This document shows positions 41,981 through 52,936 of a DNA stretch of 64,000 bases, piece by piece. The DNA lies in contig JAUIRK010000908.1 of the NCBI GenBank assembly GCA_030549495.1, positions 558,001 to 622,000 of the forward strand, in the 5' to 3' direction. Within the stretch, counting starts at the first letter, position 1. Every line of letters begins with the position of its first letter. The notes beneath the pieces were generated by a model. The model was not told where the DNA came from, made no database searches, and was given only the letters and a program-made list of their open reading frames with translations. This DNA is from Nectonema munidae (taxonomy: Eukaryota > Nematomorpha > Nectonematoida > Nectonematidae). A program made the translations under genes and the position numbers.

Positions 41981-43286
41981 CAGGGTTGGGTTCATTTATA
42001 ATTGTAATTGTGTAATTGAAAATTAATTACAACTAAAGTGTAATTCTAATTGTAATTGTAATTGAGAAAAAATAGAGTGTAATTGAAATTATAATTGTAA
42101 TTAAAGCCTCATAATTGGAAAATAATTGTAATTGAAACCCCAATTTTCAATTATTTTGACTATAAGAAGAGTATGTTGGAGGCGATATGAGAATCTTGAG
42201 TGTTCACTGATTTGCAAAACGTTGCTCGCTTCTCTCTCATTTTCACTCGCTCTCTCTTTCTCACCCTTTAGCTAGTTTTTTATGTTACTTTACATTGAAC
42301 ACATGTGGGTCACTGTAGTTTGACTCTCATCATTCATCAATTACAGATACAAAAATATAAAGCTTGTCTTTGATAACGGCAATAATCATTCATACATGAA
42401 AAAATTTATAGAAGCAATTCGTTGTAAATGAAACTGTAATGTTGTAAATGACTACTTGAGCTATCTTCACAGTACAAATCGAGTCTAGTTTCGAATATTT
42501 CTTTCTCAGTTGAAAAGCGCCTAAATATATATGAAAAAAGTTATGCTTTTCGATCAGCAGCTGTTCTTGATCCAAGATGGAAAACTGATTGGTGCACACC
42601 GGAGGAAATCCTTGAGCTGACTCATTTACTGCAAAAGAAAGTTACAGAGTTAGTCCCACTGAATAAAACAAGTACACTTCAACAAGTGACAGAAGCTTCT
42701 AAGAAAAAATGCAAACTCTTCAATTTCATTTCTACAAAGTCCATTGCGAAGGATTACACAAACTTTTCAAGCACATCGGCTGAGTATAAGATAAAGTCTT
42801 ATCTAAAAGAATCAACAATTCAGGAGGACAGCGACCCGCTTATTTTCTGGCAACAAAATAAATCTATTTATCCTAAGTTAAAAACGCTAGCTCTTCGCTA
42901 TTTAGCTATTCCTGCATCATCTGCTCCTGTCGAACGAGTTTTTTCGATTGCTGGCAAAATTATAAGGCCAGACAGATGCCGTTTATCAGATTCGAGATTT
43001 GAGGAGCTAATGTTTCTAAGATCAAACATGCATATTGTACGAATCGATAAATTTTTTAAATATCAATTTCAAATTAATTACATTTTTTGTTCTATAATAA
43101 ATATATTTACTTATTTTTGTATAAATCGGAAGTTGTAATTGTAATTATAATTGAAAGAAAAATTAATTACATAATTGTAATTGTAATTGGAAATTTTTTT
43201 TAACATAATTGTAATTATAATTGTAGTTTAAGGGTAGTAAATAAAAGTGTAATTGTAATTGAAAGTTATAATTGACCCCAACCCTG
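41981..43286 (+). mobile_element. hAT DNA transposon, 1,306 bp, with TAATTG subterminal arrays
   Basis: Ends CAGGGTTGGGTTCATTTATA and, complemented, CAGGGTTGGGGTCAATTATA. An exact 8-bp duplication GTAGGTAG flanks it (41973-41980 and 43287-43294). Each subterminal region holds a degenerate array of AATTGTAATTG units (about 41997-42160 and 43130-43270). It carries the C-terminal half of a transposase only, so it is an internally deleted derivative. Confidence 0.93.
42488..43138 (+). pseudogene. hAT transposase C-terminal half
   Basis: The frame is open from about 42488: VEKRLNIYEKSYAFRSAAVL then DPRWKTDW, a hAT linker (FxxAxxLDPRFK). After it come EDSDPLIFWQQNKSIYPKLK then TLALRYLAIPASSAPVERVF, SIAGKIIRPDRCRLSDSRFE and ELMFLRSN, a complete hAT dimerisation domain (DPLxWW..LA..YLxIPASSAPVERVFS..G). 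The catalytic first half is missing. The ATG at 42686 is inside the domain arrangement and not a real start. The dimerisation region itself has no visible damage. Confidence 0.85.
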
Positions 43287-43579
43287 GTAGGTAGATCATT
43301 TTGACTAGGTCATTTTACAAGTAGCTCGCATGCTAAAAAAATGTGAGCACCGATGAATGTAACAAACAGAAGCGTATCAACAAGAGCAAAGGATAGACAT
43401 AACAACTTTTTTTGAAAAAGGTTTCAGTCATTCCTTACTACATTCTATTATTTTTCGAATATTTCGAAATTTATTATAATACTTCTTTGCAAACATATTT
43501 TTTACAAACGAAAAAGTTCATTATGTTGTGTTTTTCATTTTTATGTTATCCTCTACATTTCTATATATTTTTCACCATA

Positions 43580-43710
43580 GGCGTCGCCTACGGATCTAAA
43601 GCCTTTGGGTTCGAATCCCGGCGATGCCATCGACTTATCATAAAAAGTTCATCAGTGCAGATATGGAAGTTTCTACTTCCCTTGCATGAAACACCCTGTC
43701 AAAAAAAAAA
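43580..43710 (+). mobile_element. SINE family I, copy with shortened tRNA head
   Basis: GGCGTCG (43580-43586) can pair with CGATGCC (43622-43628) as an acceptor stem, and GGGTTCGAATCCC forms a T arm/B box. The unit is only 49 bases, so the D arm is missing and it is not a tRNA gene. The tail TATGGAAGTTTCTACTTCCC..TGCATG and A10 (43701-43710) match the tail of the SINE at 6783-6912. Confidence 0.62.
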
Positions 43711-43729
43711 CCATGTATCATTTATTGTT

Positions 43730-45440
43730 TATTTACACCAAAGTTTAAAACTTTGAACCCGTAAAACGACTAAATATTAGAACTCAAACTTTTGGGTTTT
43801 TAAAATTGTACTAAAACATAACATTTGCGTTATAGTTGGAGTTAAGTAAAAATATAAAAATGACAAAAATAGTTGAAAATTCAACTCATTTGTTCGAAAA
43901 ATCGGCCAAATCTACATATTCTAAATGGGAAATTTTTAGAGTAAACATGGGCTTTTTACGCCATTATGGTGGTATCCGTGTAATGTCTATTCACTGTGGC
44001 ATGCGAAGGTTAAAGAAGTGAATAAATGTTCTTTTGCCTTTTAATCCATTTGTTCATACTCTCGATTTGATTTCTTTAGCTTTAATGATTTTAAAACTAC
44101 CGCTATCTTAAGTGCCACATGTAATCATTGTTTCATCGTATAACGTTGAAATAAAATCGAAAAATTTAGTTTTGTTTTAGCAGATTATTAAAAGATTCAC
44201 ATATGTGGTTTGTCAAATTATGAGGAATATAGGGAAAGGGTTTCGACTATTGAAATTGTATTTTCAGACAAGACTAAAAATAAAAAAATAATAAATATTT
44301 TTCGTTTATTTATAATTTTTAGATCCAAAATAATTAAATAAATTAAAATAATAATCAGTTATGTTTAGATTTTTTTAAAAAAACCAAATCTATAAATAAC
44401 ATAAAAATTACTTAACCCCAATAATATAAAATATATTTTCCAATTTTTTTTTCAGATCAAAGTTTTTGAATTCATATTTTAAAATTAACAAAAATTTAAT
44501 GGTCTTTAGTCGTTTTAATAGTTTTTCTTTTTTAAATCGGGTTAGTCTCATCTAGAATTGAAAAGCACTAGTCAGATAAACTAATTGGTTACATTTTTTA
44601 TATATGCTTGGATTTGAATATTAAAGTATTTCATAGGTTAACCTCCACATTAGTAAGAGTCCTCATTTTTTGAAATCTGTTATTGTGAGGAATTATATGA
44701 AATTCAAAATGATATTTTATTCGTTTCTATGATCTATATATGACACACAATTGTGTTAAATTAGAGCAGTAATCAGTATGTTTTTATTCAAAGATCGTTT
44801 CTTTGATATATATCAGAAATAGTTTTATATTGATAATTATTATTTTTTGTTTTTTAGGCATACGACTCATTTTGACTTTGAACATTTAATATAATGATTA
44901 ATGTGAGCCAGTTCAGTAAAGGTTTTCATACTTTTAGACAAAGAAAGTAGTGTAGTAAATCATAAAATTTATTCTTGATATTATATGCTCTTGAAATTGG
45001 AAAAAAAAAGTCTAAAATGATAATAACTTACTTCTTGTATGTAAATGTACAAAAATATAAGTTCTTATGACCTTTGAATTATTATAGACGCTGGGTTGCT
45101 TATACATTTAGAAAAAAATATGGACTAACTTTGAATTTAACTAGAAAACAAGCAACTCAAAGAAACATATATATTGACTGCATGAATCAATAATTATGTT
45201 CGATAACATCAAAACAGGTGTAGATATATAAAATCAAAAAGAAATCTGACACTGGTAGATGGTTACTGGGTACAATTATCTAAATGTACTTAATCTTAAT
45301 AATGAAAATTGTTCCACAGTTATATTTTAGCAAAAAAATTATCCATAAATTAAAAACCTCAATAATAAGGTAAGATTAATTATGAAATCGTACAGAATTT
45401 CTAGGTATTACGGTACAATTGTCTCTCCTACAAAAAAGGA
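43730..45440. other. intergenic AT-rich, no gene seen
   Basis: No recognisable frame or repeat. The left end of piggyBac 4 should lie near the right limit but was not found. Confidence 0.4.
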
Positions 45441-45449
45441 AATTTTTCT

Positions 45450-47016
45450 AATAAGGCACAATGGGTCACTGATGACCCAAAATATAATTTCAATTATTTT
45501 AGATAAGAACTAATATTTAGCTATTTTTTTTGATTGAAACATATGAAAAGGAAACATTTTTAGTATCTTTCTTTATAAAATATGTTTTGCATAGGTTATA
45601 GACTAGTTTTGAACGTTCAAAGACAGCGATTTCTAAAAATTTAAATGAACCTAAAAAATTTATATACTAAAATAAAAATAGGGGACTCCTTTTTTACAAA
45701 ATCTTCATTTATTTGCTCATGATAAAATTTAAAGGTCAAAATATAATGAAGGAGTATGTCAAAGCCAAACCTATTAAATGGGGATTTAAAATTTGGGTTT
45801 TAGTTGGAATTTCTGGCTTTGTTTATAAATTTATTCCATATTGTAGAAAAACCGAAATCCGTGAGTATGGATTGGGTGAATCTATATGATGAAGTTAATG
45901 AATGATCTAAAAGGTTCAGGGTGTCATGTTTATTTTGATAACTTTTTTACAACTGTTCAATTGATGTCGTATTTGCATGAAAATGGTATTTTTGCCACTG
46001 GTATAATTCGCTCTAATAGAAAAAACATTCCCGACATTCCAAAACAAGACAAGTATTTTAAAAAAGGCGAAATTGATTTTTTTCAAAGTACGGATAACAA
46101 AATTAATTTAGTCAAGTGATAAGCGTCACAATGATATCAAATCATCTTGAACCTTGTAAACAAAGAATAAAAACAAAAAGAAAAAGAGGGGAGCAAACTG
46201 TCTTCAAACAATACCGTCCATGGTTCTTGAAATTTGTTGACAAATCAAATCAATTGAAGAGTTATTAATCAATTTGATCACAAGTCACGTAAAAAGTTTT
46301 ACTTGAGAATATTTTTTGACTTACTTGAAACTTGTATAATTAACTCATACATTGTATACAAAATGATACATAATGAAAAGGGAAACAAAGAGATATCATT
46401 GTTGGAGTTCAAAAAAATTGTTTCAAGAAAATTGGTTGAAGATTTTACATCAAGAGTTTATGATACCGATATTCAAAGTTTGCAAGGAGGATTGGAAATT
46501 CAGCATCAAAATCATTTGCCAAGATTTTCAGATGAAAGAAAAAGATGTTTTCACTGAAATAAAAATCGATTAGATAACAAGACGTTTACTTTCTGTTTGG
46601 CATGCAACAAACATCTATGTGTACAAAAAAATCGAAACTGCTTCATGAATTTTCATTCATGATATTTATTTTTAAATAAAATAATATTTTTGAAATGATT
46701 TATTTTTCATATTAGAAACGCATAATTTAGTAAAATTAAATATCTTGTGAGACCTAATCATGAAAAATTGTTTATATTTTATTAACTTTTGGTTCGTATA
46801 TATTACTAACAATTTAGCGTTATTTTAAATGAACATTCAGTTTCGAGTTAGGGCACATTGGGTCACTCATGACCATTGATTTTGACTTAAGGCACAATGG
46901 GTCACTCATGACCTATTGAATTTTTCACAGTTATATAAAAATTAAAAATATGAAAGCACTCATCAAAAAGAACTTATTAAAAAAATATCATTTACAAAAT
47001 TATAGGCCTCAAAGGG
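45450..47016 (+). mobile_element. piggyBac 4 element (left end not found)
   Basis: The right end is CTCAAAGGG followed by TTAA at 47017-47020. Three copies of a subterminal motif near AAGGCACAATGGGTCACT..ATGACC lie at 45453-45480, 46850-46877 and 46893-46915, bracketing a broken transposase. The expected left TTAACCC end was not seen, so it may be truncated. Confidence 0.65.
45745..46600 (+). pseudogene. piggyBac 4 transposase, broken
   Basis: Pieces: MKEYVKAKPIKWGFKIWVLV (the K-P-x-K-W-G motif after the first catalytic region), EIREYGLGES, SGCHVYFDNFFTTVQLMSYL then HENGIFATGIIRSNRKNIP (second aspartate, FDNFF, and the TGTIRxNRK motif), a polar segment, NSYIVYKMIHNEKGN and a basic C-terminus. 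The N-terminal third is missing and several frame changes occur. Confidence 0.78.
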
Positions 47017-47024
47017 TTAAGAAA

Positions 47025-47895
47025 ATCTTTATGATAAACGTAGAATAATACTTTGTTAAAATTGTTACAATGATGCCAACGTTTTTAAATTTTTAACATG
47101 TTTTGTAAGACAATACTAAAAAATTCACATGATACATTTTCATCTTAGTTCAAAGTAATAATATATTCATATGAGTATTTTTATAAAGGAGTATCTAATT
47201 TATGATATTTTTCATTGTATTCGTGCCAATTATTTCGAAAAAGTTTGAGTCATACAATTTTCATAAATTTTATGAAATAAAATAAACAGCTACAATGAAG
47301 AAAGAGTTTGGGTAATATATTTTTAAACAGCGTTTTATACGCACTTTGTTTTAATACTTTTTCATGGAATTATGAGATGACACGACTTATTGCATAAAAT
47401 TCTTTCAAAGGTGTAAAAATCGTTGTCGTGTTTATCAATTATATTGTATCGAATATTTTACTACTGAAATATTGCACGAACAACTTAAATCTTTTTAGAG
47501 TATTGATATAATGACCCTAAACATACTTACTTACATAGACAAGATAATCAATGTTAAAAAAATTAATTATTATGGAGAAACTAATTTTGTTTTATTTATT
47601 CCAAAAAAAAATTTAAACCTCCAACCAAAGGAAAATACATAATTAAAAGTTTATTTTATATAAATCTTGCGAAAACAGAAACATTCATAAGCACTTTGCT
47701 ATCTTTTAAGCTTTTTTCTTTTTTTAAGAGATAATATTAATTGATATAAAAATTAAAAAAATGAAAATTTAAGAAAATATAAAGAGATAAATAGAACATA
47801 TGATTTACATTAAATTTTTATTGTATAAATAAAAAACATTAAATCTGTAAGGGATATATATATATATAATAACTAGGATGAATGCGAGTAAGCAA
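47025..47895. other. intergenic AT-rich, no gene seen
   Basis: No recognisable feature apart from a short TA microsatellite near 47856-47868. Confidence 0.4.
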
Positions 47896-47901
47896 ATTTG
47901 A

Positions 47902-48030
47902 CCCACTTACGACCAATGTTCCTATTTTAGAACATAAGTAATTTTATCTTCGTCTGCTTTTTTCAATGACTTTGAATATAAATCGTCTGAGTTTTTTAGA
48001 TATCGTCTGCTTTGCTTGATCTAAAATGGG
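47902..48030. mobile_element. piggyBac MITE, type A, 129 bp
   Basis: Left flank TTGA (47898-47901, one base from TTAA), right flank TTAA (48031-48034). Starts CCCACTTACGACCAATGTTC and is near-identical to 19148-19277. Confidence 0.85.
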
Positions 48031-48207
48031 TTAACGTTATCACACAAGGGAACCAATCCAAGACCGGTTTTTACTTATTTTGGTCTCATCAGTTGGATGA
48101 AGGTTGCTAATACCATTTCTGTCCATCGAACCGTGACCTAAGTATAGAGGGTGGACAGCACTGTTCCAATGCCTCAACCGTTCATCCACAACTCCTTACA
48201 TCATGCA

Positions 48208-48655
48208 TGGGCAACCTACGGCCCCACGGAAACCTTTGAAAAACTTTTTTATTACATTTTTTTCTTATTACAATTATCGAGTTTGGCGAGTTGCCTCATT
48301 TAATTATTGCTTTGTAAGGCATAAGAATATAATCTTTAATCCCTTTTCAATGGTTTGGTAAATCCCCTTGAATAAAGCTAATGGATTAACGTTCTTTGTG
48401 CTGAACAGTTTTCTTTCTTGATTCCTCTTATTTATGTATTCAGTTAGTCTGAACATTCCATCCTGGTCAGAGGCCTAAATATATCCTTGGGCTCTTCCAG
48501 TAGCTCACAAAGACTAAATCTATAATAATAATACATTTTTTCAATTGTCATAACAAAAATCATTAAAATATTTTTTTGATTTTATTTAAAGTTATTTAAT
48601 GAATGCATCTAACCCAAAATGTCGTCATTGAAAAAGAGGAAAGTGGATGATGAAT
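48208..48655 (+). mobile_element. hAT remnant (GTF2IRD2-like N-terminus plus both ends)
   Basis: The left part CATGGGCAACCTACGGCCCC is like hAT ends of this class. MSSLKKRKVDDESRV (48618 on) is the start of a GTF2IRD2/ZBED-like transposase, and it is joined at once to GGAACCACTG, a hAT-like right end. This is a nearly complete internal deletion. No target duplication was established. Confidence 0.45.
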
Positions 48656-48659
48656 CTCG

Positions 48660-49755
48660 AGTTTAGGAACCACTGCTCTAGACCCCAGCGCAGATCTTTT
48701 AGAAATACCCAATTATATCCAAATTATTTCTATTTTTCCACATGATCACTCTCAAAGAAAAAAAAGTTTATTTTGATGATAATATATAAGAAAAACTCCA
48801 CTTTGCTACATTAGATCATAGCTTCTAAAACATTCTCAGAGGGCAGCAGCAAAAATTATTTTCGACCCTGGCGCACAAGTGCATGAAAATGTTTATGAAT
48901 CTAGCCTGAATTTAAGGAGACCGTGGATCCACACGCTTTTAAGAAGTACCGTCTTAGATGATTCAAACTAATATATATTGCACAACTTTAATATTTTAAG
49001 TTTAAATATACAATATCTCAATGCAAGGTTCTACAATTTGAATAGGTTTAGAGTCTCTAGGTCAGTAAATGAATTGCAGTTACTTATTAATTATTTACCT
49101 AGATAAAAAATGATTAAAAAAGCGTTTAAAGGGTTTTTGACACTTTAAACATTGAACTGATATGCAATATTTTTAACAATAAGCACTCCGACTTGGCGTT
49201 TTTTCTGAGTAAACATTTGATTTTGAAATTATTTATGAACAACTGTTTGATGTTTTTGAGATATAGATATCAATACACAGTAGGTCTTTTTTATACATTG
49301 CCATTTATAACTTTATTATTGCAATAAGAAAATATAATCAAACTCCAATTTTAAAGTTCCGAAAAAACTTATTTGGATTAAAATTCAGCGCAAAAAGCAA
49401 TATTTCTTAAATGCTAGAATTTCATTTAGATGTTGAAGAAACAGGCAAACTATAGCAAAAAAAATATTATAAAATTCCCTTCACATATCGAAAAAACGAC
49501 TATAAACGCATGTGCACTAAATGCCAGAAAGATCAAGCGCCAAATTTGAATTCAACATGGACCACATTTTTGAAAAAAAGCATAAAAATCAAAAAATGTA
49601 TAAAATGAATTTTAGTCAAAAAGAGCGGTCATGAAAAATAATGTTAACGATCGTGATTGATGAGAAATCACTTGAAAGACATTTGTAGTTTGATCAGGAA
49701 AACAACGAAATATTCTCGTCTATTCAAACACATGTATGTGTGAGGAAAGAGAAAG
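48660..49755. other. downstream region of the glutaredoxin gene, no gene seen
   Basis: AT-rich, with no recognisable frame. It would contain the 3' UTR of the minus-strand glutaredoxin; no AATAAA was spotted close to the stop. Confidence 0.4.
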
Positions 49756-49757
49756 AA

Positions 49758-49898
49758 TTAGTGCAGAGAATTCAAGAAGTTCGGATCGGAGTGGCATAGT
49801 TTCTTGAAATCGCTTGCTCCTCCAATGCACTTTGCGTTAATAAAGATTCGAGGAACGGTTCTAGCTCCCGTCATCTCTTCCAAAACATTTTGGTAGTC
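49758..49898 (-). CDS. GLRX: glutaredoxin exon 2 (terminal)
   Basis: Follows a CTTTTAAG acceptor and reads DYQNVLEEMTGARTVPRIFI then NAKCIGGASDFKKLCHSDPN..SLH and TAA (49758-49760). It contains the TVP and CIGG motifs of glutaredoxins. Confidence 0.9.
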   Translation of the reverse strand, partial: DYQNVLEEMTGARTVPRIFINAKCIGGASDFKKLCHSDPNFLNSLH

Positions 49899-51235
49899 CT
49901 TAAAAGTAAAGAATTAGGTAGTTTGTTTATAATTATTTTTAGTGCATACTAGTGAAAAAATGACTGGTTAGTGGTTTCGAAGCCACTAAGTTATCTTGAG
50001 CTACAACTCCTCTCTCATTAACTTCCCTCCTGGTTTACAATAAAGTTGACCACTTTTTAATCCCGTTCGACACAAGGTATCATACTTGCAAACACAATTT
50101 ATTTAAATAAAGGCATGTGATAAAGACTCTTGTAGTCGAAATATTATATTATTTCAAGTAAAATTGTTTGAAAAAACTTCTCAAAGTCTAAATAAGTTTT
50201 AATATTCGTATTTCGAGAACAGAAGGAAGGTCAATTCCTCGAAGCTGTGAGTTAGATTTTTTTATCATAGACAAAACATTAATTTAAGAGTAAAAAGAAC
50301 AGATTAAAAACTAGTTGAAAACGCGCTTAAAATATTATGCCAAGCTAATTGATGAGTTTTATTCTAATTGATATCCAATCAATTGATATACGCCAAGCTA
50401 ATTGATATCGTTCCAATTCTACTGCAAAAATACAAGGAAATATTTGCGAAGATATTAATAACCGTTTAAATCGTATAAAATTAAGGAGATAAAAAAAGAA
50501 TAAATTGGATTTTAAAATTTTTTATATACTCGAAGAAACGGCAAATTTTTCAACTCGAATGAAAACGATAATTGGACTCCAATGGTAAAAATGTCAATAA
50601 GGGTATTCTTATGGTCAAGCTTTTTTACATATTTTAACTTTTAGCAACAAATGCAATGAGTCTTTGAATTGATTGTTGCACTTGTAAACATTATTTTCCA
50701 TTATCGATATACATATAATGTTATTCATTTATTAAAGATTAATCACGGAAGCAGTAAATGATCTTTACTAATACCTATTCGATCTTACCTCTATCTTGAA
50801 GCTGTTCTAGTTTGCTAAACAAAAATTTTGATAAAAGTTGGTATTCAATCGAATAAATAGTAGTCATTCTGTTCAGAGTAGTTGCTCTATTAAGTCAGTC
50901 ACGTCCATTTCTACGTTTTGACTCTAGTGGGATAAGATACTCATATAAGCTATGTGTATTACATACGCTGTTTAGTTCATTAGTTCTTGGAGAAAGATAG
51001 AGAGAAATTAATATTAAGAAAAGAGTATACTTACTTTACCATTGGAGAGATAGGAAAGATCTAAAAGAGTGTATATAATGTTTTTGGAATCCAAGATCTT
51101 CACGACGTCGCCACAGTGTGGGCAATTGGCCTTGGAGTAAATCATGATTCGATTTCTTTCAACACTTTCCTTGATGTCGCGCGCTACACGATCATCACTC
51201 CCATTCTTCATTGAAGGCAACAACGATCCCATCAT
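49758..51235 (-). CDS. GLRX: glutaredoxin, two exons, 113 aa
   Basis: Exon 1 (51235-51035, 67 codons) and exon 2 (49898-49758, 46 codons plus stop) join in phase 0 across a 1,136-base intron with a consensus GTAAGT donor and a TTTTAAG acceptor. The protein is a dithiol glutaredoxin: RIMIYSKANCPHCGDVVKIL with active site CPHC at residues 38-41, TVPRIFIN with the cis-proline at 83, and KCIGGASDFKKL with the glutathione-binding GG at 93-94. Such proteins reduce disulfides and glutathione-mixed disulfides with GSH in the cytosol or mitochondria. The length is typical of the family. The N-terminus, MMGSLLPSMKNGSDDRVARD, is a little longer than the core and lacks a clear targeting signal; a start at the second Met (MGS..) is possible. 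Confidence 0.9.
51035..51235 (-). CDS. GLRX: glutaredoxin exon 1
   Basis: Start codon at 51235. It encodes residues 1-67 including the CPHC active site and ends ..YLSNGK at a GTAAGT donor (51034-51029). Confidence 0.88.
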
Positions 51236-51600
51236 ACAAAGTGGATCCCAAAAACGTCACAACACAAAAATGTGGGCTATAAATTCTTTTCTTAAGAGAA
51301 AGAAAACATGAGCTGAGAAGAAGAGCAAAATAGAAAAAATAAGTAACTAGAAAGAGTAAGCCAAGAAGGAGATATGTCAGAGAATAAAACATTACGAATT
51401 ATAACGAACTCGGTTATAAAGCAATTCCGCATATAACGAAACAATTTGCTTACCGCGTCAAAATCGTCTCTTTATTATGTTTAAAAATAAGGTTTAATAG
51501 GCCTATAACGAAATTTTTGATATAACATACTAATTTCCTAGCCCCTTAAGCCATAACGTCATTATAAATTAACCTGATTTAACATAGCTCTCCCTGTTTA

Positions 51601-51899
51601 CCCATGTTCACTGACAAGTTGGATGGCCTCGCATGTTTAAAAGACTATGGTTTAACACATTTACGGCCAATGTTCCTATTTTGGAACATAAGTAATTTCA
51701 TCTTCGTCTGCTTTTTTCAATGATTTTGAATATAAATCGTCTGCGTTTTTTTAGATATCGTCTGCTTTGCTTGGCCCTTAATGGTTTAACCAAAGGTTTT
51801 CATCAACATTTCAATCGTATTGCGGAGTTAACCAATGATATTATGACCAAGTGCAGTGTTGAAAAACAGCAGATCATAGGCTTTATTAATGACTCGTAA
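51601..51899 (+). pseudogene. Tigger/pogo-like transposase C-terminal remnant, split by a MITE
   Basis: MFTDKLDGLACLKDYGL (51604 on) continues after the MITE at 51656-51785 with TKGFHQHFNRIAELTNDIMT then KCSVEKQQIIGFINDS and double stops at 51897-51902. The frame is continuous if one TTAA and the MITE are taken out. The family call is tentative. The flanking TATAACGAACTCGGTTATAA (51408-51427) also resembles pogo-type DNA. Confidence 0.4.
51656..51785. mobile_element. piggyBac MITE, type A, 130 bp
   Basis: Flanked by TTAA at 51652-51655 and 51786-51789. Starts CACATTTACGGCCAATGTTC and is near-identical to the other type A copies. It sits inside an older reading frame. Confidence 0.86.
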
Positions 51900-52936
51900 T
51901 AATTTTATCTATATATTTGACTTTTGTATTTTACTAATGGAATGTTCTTATGTTTTATCAACGACTGTGCATGAATATTATTTATATTTAAAATAAAACA
52001 TGTTTTATTCGCAAATTTTTGTGTTTTATGTCCTTCCTGATATAACGTAATGAAATTGGAAAATATATCTTCCATCATAAAAGTTAGTTTAAATTAAATA
52101 CGAATTTTTCTTCATATGAACACATAATTTTGTTTATATACCACAAGGATGCACATCGAGAAGGCCACATCCCTCTTAATTTCCTATAAAAGGAATTTGG
52201 GCTTGACAGATAGCTTTAGCGCTTACGATTGTTCATTTTCATTATCTCCTTCGCCATCGTACATTAACGCCAGCAAAACAATAATTTCATCTTTATGGCC
52301 ATCAAAGTTTTAGAGATTAATTGTGAGAAATTGATTAATAATGTATACCGATCCGTCGTTAAGAGAAGCAAGCGGGCTGAGCGCCTGAAACTCCATTAAG
52401 ACTCCGACCCTCTTAGAAACAGCTTTGCCACCTGCTTTTGATATTTGAGTATTTTGCTGTCTAGCGAGAAGGGTTGTATGTATATATACCATTTTAAATT
52501 CGATTTTGCATTTTTGAAATTTCATCTGAATTGGAATTTACGTCTATATTGTTTTAACATGTGTAATTTTTAACAAGGGCTGGGGAGTGGGAGATTTAAA
52601 GGGATGGGAGTAGGAATCGGTTATTTTCAGTATAATAGTTTAATTATTGTAAGCATATGAAGTGACACTTTTTTTGACAACGTCGGAAGCGAAAAGTTAG
52701 CATAAAATGTAAGTTTTTAAGCTTAACCAATTTTTAAATGGCCTTTAATGTGTGAAATTTTGGAAATATATTGCCGGGGTTAGGATTAGTGCAGAATTAG
52801 AGTTAGTTTAGTGTTAGCGCAATCGTGCATACATACATTTCCATTTTATGAAATTCTTATCACAAACCTTTACTATTTAATTGTATTAATGCACGTCTGA
52901 TATAAAATAACATCTACACGTAAGTACATACATACA

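Noticed and set aside
43580-43628. tRNA gene
   Set aside because: Acceptor and T arms form, but the unit is only 49 bases and lacks a D arm; the A-tail and shared SINE tail show it is a SINE head.
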